Origin: Gammaproteobacteria bacterium
GTDB taxonomy: Bacteria > Pseudomonadota > Gammaproteobacteria > Burkholderiales > Sulfuricellaceae
Direction of reading: 5' to 3'
Assembly (NCBI GenBank): GCA_018824405.1
Contig: JAHJGO010000005.1
Coordinates: 1-64,000, forward strand
Length of the DNA stretch: 64,000 nucleotides
The notes beneath the pieces were generated by a model. It did not search any database. It was not told where the DNA came from and worked only from the letters and a program-made list of their open reading frames with translations. The translations under genes were made by a program, and so were the position numbers. This document shows positions 18,146 through 25,521 of the stretch, piece after piece (positions within the stretch are counted from its first letter, which is position 1; each line of letters starts with the position of its first letter).

Positions 18146-19792
18146 ATGAGTTATCAAGTTCTGGCACGCAAATGGCGGCCCAAATCCTTCGCCGAACTGG
18201 TGGGGCAGGAGCATGTGGTGAAAGCGCTTTCCAATGCGCTCGACCAGCAGCGCCTGCACCATGCCTATCTGCTGACCGGTACGCGCGGCGTGGGGAAAAC
18301 GACCGTGGCGCGCATTCTTGCCAAATCGCTCAACTGCGAAACCGGCATTACTTCCACACCCTGCGGCACATGCGCCACCTGCCGCGAGATCGATGCCGGG
18401 CGCTATATTGACCTGCTGGAACTGGATGCAGCATCGAATACCGGCATCGACAACATGCGCGAAGTGCTGGACAACGCCCAGTATGCGCCTACGGCCGGGC
18501 GCTTCAAGGTCTACCTGATCGACGAAGTGCACATGCTCTCCAAGGCGGCCTTCAATTCCATGCTGAAAACGCTGGAGGAGCCGCCGGAGCATGTCAAATT
18601 CATCCTGGCCACAACCGACCCGCAGAAGATTCCGGTCACGGTGCTGTCGCGCTGCCTGCAGTTCAATCTCAAGCAGATGCCGCCAGCCGCCATTGTCGGG
18701 CATCTCAAGGATGTACTGGAGCGGGAGTCTCTGAGCTTTGAGCTTCCAGCCCTGCAATTGCTGGCCCGTTCCGCGCAGGGCAGCATGCGCGATGCGTTGT
18801 CCCTGCTTGACCAGTCCATCGCCTATGGTGGCGGCAAGGTTGAGGAAGCGCAGGTTCGTGCCATGCTGGGGGCGATTGATCAGGGTTATCTGTTTACACT
18901 GCTTGAGCGCCTGGCGGATGCGGATGGCGCCGGCCTGATCGCCCTCGCGGAACAGATGGAAGAGCGCAGCCTTTCCTACGATGCTGCGCTGCAGGATCTG
19001 GGCGCCTTGCTGCACCAGATTGCCTTGGCTCAGACCATACCCCAGGCTTTGAGCGAGGATTTGCCGGAACGCCAGCGCATCCTCGAGCTGGCACAACGTT
19101 TCAGCCCGGAGGAGGTGCAGCTCCATTACCAGATTACGCTCCACGGGCGCAAGGATCTGAGCCTGGCTCCGGATGAGTTTGCCGGTTTCAGCATGGCGCT
19201 GCTGCGCATGCTGGCTTTTACGCTGGACGCGCCTGCGGCAGGGGCGCTGCCGGTACGACAGGCGGCTACTCCTGCCGCACCAACAGGCAAACCAATCAGA
19301 CCCGTTGCAGCCGAGGTGCTTCATCAGGAGGCTCCCGTGCATAAGGCTGAAGAGCCTGCACCTGCACCCGTGACACACTCCCAGCCCGTCCGCACTGCCA
19401 CCTCCGCACCCTTCGATGGGGACTGGCCAGGCCTGGTTGCCAAGCTCAGGCTGGGCGGCATGGCCAAGATGCTGGCAAACCATTGCGAACTGAAAAGTTA
19501 CGAAGGCCAGCGCATCGAACTGTGCGTACCGGAAGAACACAAGCACCTGATGGAAAAAACCTATCAGGACAAGCTCAAGGCGGCACTGGATGATTTTGCC
19601 GGCAGCCCCGTATTCTTGAATATTTCCCTCGGCAGCGTGACCGGACTTACCCCGGCCAAACTGGACCACCAGGAAAAACAGGCGCGCCAGGCAGAGGCCA
19701 TTGCCGCCATCGAACAGGATCCATTCGTGCGCGATCTGGTCGAGAACCTGGACGCGCAGGTGATTGAATCAACCATTAAACCCATTGATTAA
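18146..19792 (+). CDS. dnaX: DNA polymerase III subunit gamma/tau
   Basis: A 548-residue clamp-loader ATPase. From MSYQVLARKWRPKSF it has Walker A GTRGVGKTT (45-53), a zinc site with Cys64, Cys73, Cys76 and Cys79, Walker B LIDEVHML and the SRC sensor motif. A proline/alanine-rich linker (about 365-440) precedes the tau C-terminal domain. The ATG at 18146 gives the conserved N-terminus; a 24-residue upstream extension is not family-like. It is followed after 12 bases by ybaB and then recR, the classic bacterial order. No programmed frameshift signal was recognised with confidence, so only the long product is called. Confidence 0.97.
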   Translation: MSYQVLARKWRPKSFAELVGQEHVVKALSNALDQQRLHHAYLLTGTRGVGKTTVARILAKSLNCETGITSTPCGTCATCREIDAGRYIDLLELDAASNTGIDNMREVLDNAQYAPTAGRFKVYLIDEVHMLSKAAFNSMLKTLEEPPEHVKFILATTDPQKIPVTVLSRCLQFNLKQMPPAAIVGHLKDVLERESLSFELPALQLLARSAQGSMRDALSLLDQSIAYGGGKVEEAQVRAMLGAIDQGYLFTLLERLADADGAGLIALAEQMEERSLSYDAALQDLGALLHQIALAQTIPQALSEDLPERQRILELAQRFSPEEVQLHYQITLHGRKDLSLAPDEFAGFSMALLRMLAFTLDAPAAGALPVRQAATPAAPTGKPIRPVAAEVLHQEAPVHKAEEPAPAPVTHSQPVRTATSAPFDGDWPGLVAKLRLGGMAKMLANHCELKSYEGQRIELCVPEEHKHLMEKTYQDKLKAALDDFAGSPVFLNISLGSVTGLTPAKLDHQEKQARQAEAIAAIEQDPFVRDLVENLDAQVIESTIKPID

Positions 19793-19804
19793 GCGGAGAA
19801 AACT

Positions 19805-20131
19805 ATGATGAAAGGCGGCATAGGCGGTCTGATGAAGCAGGCCCAGCAAATGCAGGAAAATATGCAGAAAATGCAGGAACAGCTGGCTTCAGTGGAAGTG
19901 GAAGGCCAGGCAGGCGCCGGCATGGTGAAAGTCACCATGAATTGCCGCCACGATGTGAAGCGCGTCAGCATAGACGACAGCCTGATGTCTGAGGACAAGG
20001 AAATGCTGGAAGATCTGCTGGCAGCAGCGGTCAACGACGCAGTGCGTCGTGTGGAACAGACCAGTCAGGAAAAGATGTCGGGCTTCACCAGTGGCCTGAA
20101 CCTGCCACCGGGCTTCAAGTTGCCGTTCTGA
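19805..20131 (+). CDS. ybaB: Nucleoid-associated protein YbaB/EbfC
   Basis: A 108-residue small DNA-binding protein. It starts [27 protein letters not shown], a methionine- and glutamine-rich helix, followed by the conserved [18 protein letters not shown] and LPPGFKLPF ending of the family. It dimerises and binds DNA as a nucleoid factor. GCGGAGAAA precedes the ATG at 19805; a second ATG directly follows and either may be used. It lies between dnaX and recR, as in most proteobacteria. Confidence 0.97.
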   Translation: MMKGGIGGLMKQAQQMQENMQKMQEQLASVEVEGQAGAGMVKVTMNCRHDVKRVSIDDSLMSEDKEMLEDLLAAAVNDAVRRVEQTSQEKMSGFTSGLNLPPGFKLPF

Positions 20132-20202
20132 TCTGGCAATGGGTGATGGGTAAGCAGTAATGGGGATAACCCATTCCCCATCCCCGATTCCCCATCACTC
20201 AG
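20132..20202. repeat. GGTGATGGG/CCCATCAC short-repeat hairpin between ybaB and recR
   Basis: The 71-base gap is made of tandem variants of GATGGG and its complement: AATGGGTGATGGGTAAG on the left and CCCCATCCCC...CCCCATCAC on the right, able to fold into a long imperfect stem. Such GGTGATGGG repeats occur as small dispersed palindromes in many proteobacteria. There is no T-run, so readthrough into recR is expected. Confidence 0.55.
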
Positions 20203-20802
20203 ATGAAAACTCCTTCCAGTCTTGATAATCTCATCGACGCCCTGCGCTGTCTGCCTGGTGTCGGCCCCAAATCCGCCCAGCGCATGGCCTATCACTTGTT
20301 GCAGCGCGATCAGGCCGGTGCGAAGCGTCTGGCCCATGCATTGACCCATGCACTGGAAACCATCCGTCATTGCGACAAGTGCAACAGCTTCAGCGAAGTC
20401 GAAGTGTGCGACTTGTGTCTTTCGCCTAAACGGGACGACAGCCTGCTGTGCGTGGTGGAAATGCCGGCCGATCTGATGATGATGGAGCAGGCGCATTGCT
20501 ATCGTGGGCTGTATTTCGTACTCATGGGTCGTTTGTCGCCGCTGGATGGTATCGGTCCGCGGGAGATTCACCTCGACCGTCTGGTGCGCCGTGCGACCGA
20601 TGGCATCGTGCAGGAAGTGGTTCTTGCCACCAATTTCACCGTGGAAGGCGAGGCGACTGCTCATTACATCAGCGAACTTCTGACTCCGCGCGGCATCAAG
20701 GTGACCCGTATTGCCCGCGGCCTGCCGGTGGGTGGGGAACTGGAACACGTGGATAGCGGCACCCTGGCGCAAGCCGTACTGGAACGACGCAACGTTTCCT
20801 GA
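20203..20802 (+). CDS. recR: Recombination mediator RecR
   Basis: A 199-residue protein of the usual length. An N-terminal helix-hairpin-helix ([17 protein letters not shown]) precedes a four-cysteine zinc finger (HCDKC...CDLC), and a TOPRIM domain starts with [15 protein letters not shown]. RecR acts with RecF and RecO to load RecA on gapped DNA. It is the third gene of the dnaX-ybaB-recR set. The start ATG 20203 has little Shine-Dalgarno sequence, but the family N-terminus fits. Confidence 0.97.
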   Translation: MKTPSSLDNLIDALRCLPGVGPKSAQRMAYHLLQRDQAGAKRLAHALTHALETIRHCDKCNSFSEVEVCDLCLSPKRDDSLLCVVEMPADLMMMEQAHCYRGLYFVLMGRLSPLDGIGPREIHLDRLVRRATDGIVQEVVLATNFTVEGEATAHYISELLTPRGIKVTRIARGLPVGGELEHVDSGTLAQAVLERRNVS

Positions 20803-20930
20803 GATTTTGGTGCAAATCTGGCGCATTTCTCTTGAATTCCGCCCTTTTTTGGTGCGCGTCTGTTGTTCCGATTGTTGAGTACTCCTTCCATATCCCATGA
20901 TATTCATCAGGATCAATTGGTTGCCTGACA

Positions 20931-20946
20931 TGGCATGAGAATTGCC
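20931..20946 (+). promoter_or_regulatory. Possible sigma-54 -24/-12 element before nasT
   Basis: TGGCATGAGAATTGCC has GG and GC at the correct 12-base spacing. The predicted start site, about 20957, falls only 3 bases before the nasT ATG and would exclude its ribosome site, so either the transcript is leaderless or the match is accidental. GGTGC half-sites at about 20810 and 20852 upstream recall NtrC half-sites but form no clean palindrome. Confidence 0.3.
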
Positions 20947-20959
20947 TTGTTGGGAGGAT

Positions 20960-21565
20960 ATGAAAACTCCCGTTAATTCTTCTGAACCTTCGCTGCGTGT
21001 CTTGCTGGTAGATGAAACCTTCGAACGCGCGGCACTACTCAAGCATGCCTTGCAGGATGCGGGTTATAAAATCGTTGCTCATGTCTCTGCCAGCGCGGAT
21101 TTGCCAGGCCTGGTCGCTGAGCTTAAACCGGATCTCATTATTCTGGATACCGAGTCTCCTGACCGCGATACGCTGGAAAATCTCTGTGTTATCAAACGTA
21201 ATCAACCGCGCCCCATCGTAATGTTCACTCATGACAATGACGCTGAAAAGATACGCGCAGCCATTCGCGCCGGGGTCAGTGCATATGTGGTGGATGGCCT
21301 CAAAAGCGAGCGTTTGCGCCCCATCATGGATGTGGCGATAGCACGTTTCAACGAATTTCAGGCCATGCGGATGGATCTGGAAAAGGCGGAAAGCAAGCTC
21401 TCGGAGCGCAAAGACGTGGAACGTGCCAAGGGAATTCTGATGAAACAGCGCGGCTGCTCCGAGGAGGAGGCTTATCAGGCTTTACGTAAATCCGCCATGG
21501 ATAAGGGATTGCGGCTGTCTGAAGTGGCGTCTCAGGTTATTACGGTAGCAGAGTTGTTGGTGTGA
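20960..21565 (+). CDS. nasT: NasT-type ANTAR antitermination regulator
   Basis: A 201-residue response-regulator-like protein. The receiver (about 11-125) has VDET and Asp63 in IILDTESP, followed by a coiled coil and an ANTAR RNA-binding domain (about 140-198) with ERAKGILMKQRGCSEEEAYQALRKSAMDKGLRLSEVA, the conserved AKGILM and AY.LR elements. NasT binds paired hexaloop hairpins in the leader of nitrate assimilation operons and prevents termination; in known systems NasS holds it back until nitrate binds. Its predicted RNA target lies directly downstream (21601-21656). No nasS is visible. ATG 20960 follows GGGAGG closely; an upstream TTG was rejected. Confidence 0.92.
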   Translation: MKTPVNSSEPSLRVLLVDETFERAALLKHALQDAGYKIVAHVSASADLPGLVAELKPDLIILDTESPDRDTLENLCVIKRNQPRPIVMFTHDNDAEKIRAAIRAGVSAYVVDGLKSERLRPIMDVAIARFNEFQAMRMDLEKAESKLSERKDVERAKGILMKQRGCSEEEAYQALRKSAMDKGLRLSEVASQVITVAELLV

Positions 21566-21573
21566 CAAGAACC

Positions 21574-21589
21574 TGGCACGCTTAGTGCT
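21574..21589 (+). promoter_or_regulatory. Sigma-54 promoter of the nrtA operon
   Basis: TGGCACGCTTAGTGCT matches the -24/-12 consensus (TGGCACG-N4-TTGCT) with GG and GC 12 bases apart. The predicted transcription start is about 21600, exactly where the first leader hairpin begins. Sigma-54 use implies an activator such as NtrC, so nitrogen-limitation control is inferred. No obvious NtrC palindrome was found just upstream, where the nasT coding end lies. Confidence 0.8.
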
Positions 21590-21600
21590 TTAAGATAAGC

Positions 21601-21656
21601 GACAGCCCAACGGCGGGTTGTCAACAAGATTCAAATGATTCGGTCAATGTCGACCG
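21601..21656 (+). promoter_or_regulatory. ANTAR-target leader RNA: two hexaloop hairpins
   Basis: Hairpin 1 pairs GACAGCCC (21601-21608) with GGGTTGTC (21615-21622) around loop AACGGC. Hairpin 2 pairs CGGTC (21641-21645) with GACCG (21652-21656) around loop AATGTC. Both loops are six bases with A at position 1 and G at position 4, the defining features of ANTAR-bound RNA. An intrinsic terminator follows at 21667. The element sits between nasT and nrtA and starts at the predicted sigma-54 transcription start. Confidence 0.88.
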
Positions 21657-21666
21657 GAGCAAGGAC

Positions 21667-21718
21667 AAAGGCGTCCATTCGCGAAAGTTAATTCATTCGC
21701 GGATGTGACGCCTTTTTT
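21667..21718 (+). terminator. Intrinsic terminator in the nrtA leader (attenuator)
   Basis: A strong stem: AAAGGCGTCCATTCGCGAA on the left pairs with TTCGCGGATGTGACGCC on the right around a 10-base loop, followed by TTTTTTG. It lies between the two ANTAR hairpins and the nrtA start at 21747, so it is expected to stop transcription unless NasT binds the leader. Confidence 0.9.
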
Positions 21719-21746
21719 GTTTTGTGTTTTTTATCAGGAGAAAACC

Positions 21747-23000
21747 ATGAGTGAAGATTTCAAAAGCAGCCGGAGAGATTTCATGAAAAAAGGGGCAACT
21801 TTATTGGGTGCCGGGGCTTTGATGGCCATGGTCGATCCGGCGATTCGCAGCGGGGCTTGGGCGGCCGGGTCAGATGCGCCGGAAAAGACCGAGGTGAAAA
21901 TCGGCTTCATTCCTCTGACCGATTGCGCTTCGGTGGTGATCGCTTCGGTGATGGGCTTCGACAAGAAATACGGCATCAAGATCACGCCCAGCAAGGAGGC
22001 TTCCTGGGCAGGGGTGCGCGACAAACTGGTGAATGGCGAACTGGATGCTTCCCATGTGCTGTATGGCCTCATTTATGGGGTTCAGCTTGGTATCGGCGGC
22101 CCCAAGAAGGACATGTCGGTGCTAATGAGCATCAACAATAATGGTCAGGCCATTTCACTCTCCAACCAGCTCAAGGCCAAGGGCGCAGTGGATGGCGCCA
22201 GTCTGGCCGCCCTGATCAAAAAAGAGCCGCGCGAATATACCTTCGCCCAGACCTTCCCGACCGGCACCCACGCCATGTGGCTGTATTACTGGCTGGCAAG
22301 CCACGGCATCAATCCATTCAGCGATGTGAAAAACATCACCGTGCCACCGCCGCAGATGATCGCCAACATGCGGGTCGGCAACATGGATGGTTTCTGTGTT
22401 GGTGAGCCGTGGAATGCGCGGGCGATACGCGACAACGTAGGTTTCACTGCGACAACTTCACAGGAAATCTGGAAAGATCACCCGGAGAAAGTGCTCGGCA
22501 CCACGGCCGACTTCGTGCACAAGTACCCCAATACTGCACGCGCCATGATCATGGCGCTGCTGGATGCGTCCAGATACATCGATGACATGAAGAACCGTTC
22601 CCAGGTGGCCAAGATCATTGCCGAGAAGTCTTATGTCAACACCGATTTCGACTCCATCGAGGACCGCATGCTGGGCCAGTACGATAACGGTAACGGCAAG
22701 AAATGGCAGGACGCCAATTACATGAAGTTCTACAACGAAGGCGCGGTGAATTTCCCCTATCTGTCCGATGGTATGTGGTTTCTCACCCAGCACAAGCGCT
22801 GGGGGCTGCTCAAGGAAGATCCGGATTACCTGGCCGTGGCCAAGCAGGTCAACCAGATCGAACTTTACAAGCAGGCCGCGACCCAGACCAAGACGCCGAT
22901 TCCGAAGGATGTCATGCGCAGCAGCAAGCTCATGGACGGCAGCGTGTGGGACGGCAAGAATCCCAAAGCCTATGCCGCCAGTTTCAAGGTCAAAGCGTAA
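21747..23000 (+). CDS. nrtA: Nitrate ABC transporter substrate-binding protein
   Basis: A 417-residue exported protein of the NrtA/CmpA/NasF family. It begins with a twin-arginine signal (SSRRDFMKKG, then a hydrophobic run ending near SGAWAAG), then KIGFIPLTDCASVVIASVMGF, GELDASHVLYGLIYGVQLG, FPTGTHAMWLYYWLASHGINP and VGEPWNARAI, all typical of nitrate binders. It delivers nitrate (possibly nitrite) to NrtB/NrtC. The ATG at 21747 has CAGGAG upstream. It is the first gene after the attenuator. Cyanobacterial NrtA is lipid-anchored; here Tat export to the periplasm is predicted. The related sensor NasS lacks a signal, so this is the transporter and not NasS. Confidence 0.94.
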   Translation: MSEDFKSSRRDFMKKGATLLGAGALMAMVDPAIRSGAWAAGSDAPEKTEVKIGFIPLTDCASVVIASVMGFDKKYGIKITPSKEASWAGVRDKLVNGELDASHVLYGLIYGVQLGIGGPKKDMSVLMSINNNGQAISLSNQLKAKGAVDGASLAALIKKEPREYTFAQTFPTGTHAMWLYYWLASHGINPFSDVKNITVPPPQMIANMRVGNMDGFCVGEPWNARAIRDNVGFTATTSQEIWKDHPEKVLGTTADFVHKYPNTARAMIMALLDASRYIDDMKNRSQVAKIIAEKSYVNTDFDSIEDRMLGQYDNGNGKKWQDANYMKFYNEGAVNFPYLSDGMWFLTQHKRWGLLKEDPDYLAVAKQVNQIELYKQAATQTKTPIPKDVMRSSKLMDGSVWDGKNPKAYAASFKVKA

Positions 23001-23030
23001 TCAATCCATCACTGATATGAGAGGTACATC

Positions 23031-23444
23031 ATGACACCCGAAAAAATAGCACTGGTTCGCAGCAGCTGGCAGCAGGTTCTTCCCATCAAGGATACCGCCG
23101 CGCAGCTTTTTTATGGGCAACTGTTCGAGCTCGATCCAACCCTGCGCGGGATGTTCAGGGGCGACATGGTCGAGCAGGGGCGCAAGCTCATGGCGATGAT
23201 CAATACGGTCGTCACCAGCCTGGACAATCTTGGCCCCATTCTGGAGAGAATTGAGGAGATGGGTCGCCGCCACGTTGATTATGGCGTGACGGAAGCGCAC
23301 TACGACACAGTTGGAAGCGCGCTGATCTGGACCCTCGGTCAGGGGCTGGGGGAGCAGTTCACTCCGGCAGTCAAGGATGCCTGGGGAGATGCCTACAACA
23401 CCCTGGCATCTGCCATGAAGCGGGCAGCTTATACCCTCGCGTGA
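23031..23444 (+). CDS. Single-domain globin in the nitrate operon
   Basis: A 137-residue globin of the Vitreoscilla haemoglobin/flavohaemoglobin-head type, without a reductase domain. The N-terminus MTPEKIALVRSSWQQV and the proximal-His region RRHVDYGV (His F8) are clear, with the CD-corner Phe in LRGMFRGDM. It lies 30 bases after nrtA and 64 before nrtB, so it interrupts the transporter genes and is presumably co-transcribed. Globins in nitrate assimilation clusters are thought to remove NO made from nitrite or to supply electrons or oxygen; the role here is inferred from position. Its own start has AGAGGTACATC upstream. Confidence 0.88.
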   Translation: MTPEKIALVRSSWQQVLPIKDTAAQLFYGQLFELDPTLRGMFRGDMVEQGRKLMAMINTVVTSLDNLGPILERIEEMGRRHVDYGVTEAHYDTVGSALIWTLGQGLGEQFTPAVKDAWGDAYNTLASAMKRAAYTLA

Positions 23445-23508
23445 TCTTTCAGGCTGCCCGGTCCGATAAGCCGGGCGGCCGGATGATACGTGTAACAGGA
23501 GAGTAAAA

Positions 23509-24420
23509 ATGAGCGCCATCCAGGTAACAAATGAAAGTTTGGAAAAAATCATGTCAGATCCGGAAACTATCGTGACAGGCAAGCCTCTTGCTGCCGTTGC
23601 AACCAGCGAGAGGAGCGAGCCAGGAGAAAGCTGGCTGGTCAGAGCCGGACAAATCATCGGAATTGCCGTCAAGTGGATGATTCCTCCCGTTCTTGGTCTG
23701 GCGTTGTTTATTGGCATCTGGGCGCTGGTATCACAGAGCAGTCCGCAATTGCCAGGACCGGCGAAAACCTGGGAATCTGCTCAGATACTTTTCAGCGACC
23801 CGTTTTACAACAAGGGTCCCAATGATATGGGCATCGGCTGGAACATCCTTGCCTCTTTGCAAAGAGTGGGGATCGGCTTCGGCATGGCGGCGTTGGTGGG
23901 TATTCCGCTGGGTTTCATGATCGGGCGTTTTCAGTTTCTGAGTGCCATGCTGGCTCCTATCATCAGTTTGTTGCGACCGGTGTCACCTCTGGCGTGGTTG
24001 CCAATCGGTCTGCTGGTGTTCAAGGCGGCAGACCCGGCTGCGATCTGGGTGATCTTCATCTCCGCCATCTGGCCGATGATCATCAATACCGCCGTGGGCG
24101 TGAGCCGGATTCCGCCGGATTACATGAATGTGGCCAAGGTGCTCAATCTGTCTGAATGGAAAATTTTCACCAAGATACTGTTTCCAGCCGTGCTGCCTTA
24201 CATGATGACCGGTATTCGCCTTTCCATCGGCGTTGCCTGGCTGGTGATCGTGGCTGCGGAAATGCTGACCGGAGGTGTCGGTCTGGGTTTCTGGGTGTGG
24301 GACGAATGGAACAACCTGAATGTCGAACACATCATCATTGCGATCTTCGTGGTCGGCATCGTCGGGCTGCTGCTGGAACAGGCGCTGGTGCTGCTGGCGA
24401 AAAGATTCAGTTACGAATAA
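23509..24420 (+). CDS. nrtB: Nitrate ABC transporter permease
   Basis: A 303-residue inner-membrane permease of the NrtB/SsuC family. A cytoplasmic N-terminus of about 50 residues is followed by six or so membrane helices. The EAA loop region (YMNVAKVLNLSEWKIFTKILFPAVLPYMMTGIRLS) contacts the ATPase, and MLTGGVGLGFWVWDEWNN is typical of nitrate permeases. AGGAGAG precedes ATG 23509. It acts with NrtA and NrtC. A palindromic repeat separates it from the ATPase gene. Confidence 0.94.
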   Translation: MSAIQVTNESLEKIMSDPETIVTGKPLAAVATSERSEPGESWLVRAGQIIGIAVKWMIPPVLGLALFIGIWALVSQSSPQLPGPAKTWESAQILFSDPFYNKGPNDMGIGWNILASLQRVGIGFGMAALVGIPLGFMIGRFQFLSAMLAPIISLLRPVSPLAWLPIGLLVFKAADPAAIWVIFISAIWPMIINTAVGVSRIPPDYMNVAKVLNLSEWKIFTKILFPAVLPYMMTGIRLSIGVAWLVIVAAEMLTGGVGLGFWVWDEWNNLNVEHIIIAIFVVGIVGLLLEQALVLLAKRFSYE

Positions 24421-24514
24421 CCCTAACCCCCCTCGATCCCCCCTTGTCAGGGGGGAGGCTAAGCCTCCTTCCCTGATCTGCCCCTCCCCTGACAAGGGGA
24501 GGCTGGGAGGGGTT
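24421..24514. repeat. C-rich palindromic repeat between nrtB and nrtC
   Basis: Directly after the nrtB stop, CCCCCCTTGTCAGGGGGGAGGC and its surroundings are repeated in inverted orientation as CCTCCCCTGACAAGGGGAGGC, flanked by outer arms AACCCTAACCCCC and GGGAGGGGTT. The whole can fold into a long stem with internal hairpins. It resembles dispersed intergenic CCTTGTCAGGGG repeats found after genes in many proteobacteria. It lies within an operon, so it may set the relative level of the two genes. Confidence 0.75.
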
Positions 24515-24534
24515 GAGCTTGCGAGGAGAAAATC

Positions 24535-25326
24535 ATGGAAAAATACGTCCAAATCGAAAACGTGCGTCAGGTGTTCAACACCAAAAAAGGCCCCTTCGTG
24601 GCGCTGCGCGACATCAACCTGAATATCAACCAGGGCGAGTTCATCGCCCTGATCGGCCACTCCGGCTGCGGCAAGTCGACTTTGTTGAATCTGGTTGCTG
24701 GGCTGACCTTGCCCAGCGACGGAGCCATGCTGTGTGCCGGCCGTGAAATCGCCGGCCCTGGTCCGGAGCGCGGCGTGGTGTTTCAGAACCACAGCCTGCT
24801 GCCCTGGCTGACCTGCTTTGAAAATGTCTACCTGGCCGTGGAGCGGGTATTCGGACAAGCCGAGAGCAAGACTAGCCTGAAAAAGCGCACCCACGAGGCG
24901 CTGGCGCTGGTGGGATTGACCCACGCAGAGCACAAGCATCCGCATGAAATTTCTGGCGGCATGAAGCAGCGTGTCGGTATCGCCCGTGCGCTCTCCATGC
25001 AGCCCAAGGTGCTGCTGCTGGACGAGCCGTTCGGCGCGCTGGATGCCCTGACCCGCGCCCACCTCCAGGACGAATTGATGAAGATCGCGGCGGAAACGCA
25101 TAGCACGGTGGTAATGGTGACGCACGACGTGGATGAGGCGGTGCTGCTGTCTGACCGCATCGTGATGATGACCAATGGCCCCGCGGCGACCATCGGCGAA
25201 ATTCTGCACGTGGATCTGCCGCGTCCGCGCGATCGTCTGGCGCTGGCCAATGATGCCAAGTACCACGAGTATCGGGGAGCGGTGCTGGATTTCCTCTATC
25301 GTCGCCAGTTGCGCCCGGCAGCCTGA
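24535..25326 (+). CDS. nrtC: Nitrate ABC transporter ATP-binding protein
   Basis: A 263-residue ABC ATPase of the NrtD/SsuB/TauB type. Walker A is GHSGCGKST (41-49), the Q-loop VVFQNHSLLPW, the signature SGGMKQRVGIARAL, Walker B LLLDEPFGALDAL, and the H-loop MVTHDVDEA. It lacks the NrtA-like regulatory domain of cyanobacterial NrtC, so structurally it is closer to NrtD; the symbol follows proteobacterial usage for a single ATPase. GCGAGGAGAAA precedes the ATG. A hairpin closes the transcription unit at 25339. Confidence 0.92.
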   Translation: MEKYVQIENVRQVFNTKKGPFVALRDINLNINQGEFIALIGHSGCGKSTLLNLVAGLTLPSDGAMLCAGREIAGPGPERGVVFQNHSLLPWLTCFENVYLAVERVFGQAESKTSLKKRTHEALALVGLTHAEHKHPHEISGGMKQRVGIARALSMQPKVLLLDEPFGALDALTRAHLQDELMKIAAETHSTVVMVTHDVDEAVLLSDRIVMMTNGPAATIGEILHVDLPRPRDRLALANDAKYHEYRGAVLDFLYRRQLRPAA

Positions 25327-25338
25327 CTTTCAATCTCA

Positions 25339-25361
25339 CACTCCGCCTTCATGGCGGAGTG
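25339..25361 (+). terminator. Hairpin after nrtC
   Basis: A perfect 9-base-pair stem, CACTCCGCC / GGCGGAGTG, with loop TTCAT lies 12 bases after the nrtC stop. There is no T-run after it, so termination may be partial or it may protect the transcript's 3' end. Confidence 0.55.
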
Positions 25362-25364
25362 CCT

Positions 25365-25410
25365 TGCACCATGCTGAAGCCTGCGATTCGGTGCATGCAC
25401 CAACTTCAGG
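25365..25410 (+). promoter_or_regulatory. Possible NtrC enhancer region of nasA
   Basis: TGCACC (25365-25370) and the perfect palindrome GGTGCATGCACC (25390-25401) lie 74-110 bases upstream of a sigma-54 promoter and contain GCACC/GGTGC half-sites like those of NtrC. Flanking GCTGAAG and CTTCAGG make a larger dyad. Spacing differs from the canonical NtrC palindrome, so the assignment is tentative. Confidence 0.4.
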
Positions 25411-25474
25411 CGTATATCTCCATCTCAGTTCGATAATCCAATTCAAGTGCATGAATATTAACGATTAGAATAAT

Positions 25475-25490
25475 TGGCACGGCAATTGCT
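25475..25490 (+). promoter_or_regulatory. Sigma-54 promoter of nasA-nirBD
   Basis: TGGCACGGCAATTGCT is a full match to the -24/-12 consensus TGGCACG-N4-TTGCT. The predicted start is about 25501, giving a leader of some 21 bases that includes the GAGG ribosome site before nasA at 25522. It shows that nasA-nirB-nirD has a promoter separate from nrtA, without an ANTAR leader. Confidence 0.88.
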
Positions 25491-25521
25491 ATATGTCTTG
25501 TGTCTAGAACATGAGGTCAAG

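Noticed and set aside
19552-19566. A-rich run in dnaX as a possible gamma/tau frameshift signal
   Set aside because: The six-A run lies near codon 470 of 548 and does not match the A AAA AAG heptamer; no downstream stem was seen, so no gamma product is called.
20931-20946. Sigma-54 match as the sure promoter of nasT
   Set aside because: The predicted transcript would begin about 3 bases before the start codon and lack the ribosome site; it is kept only as a low-confidence feature.
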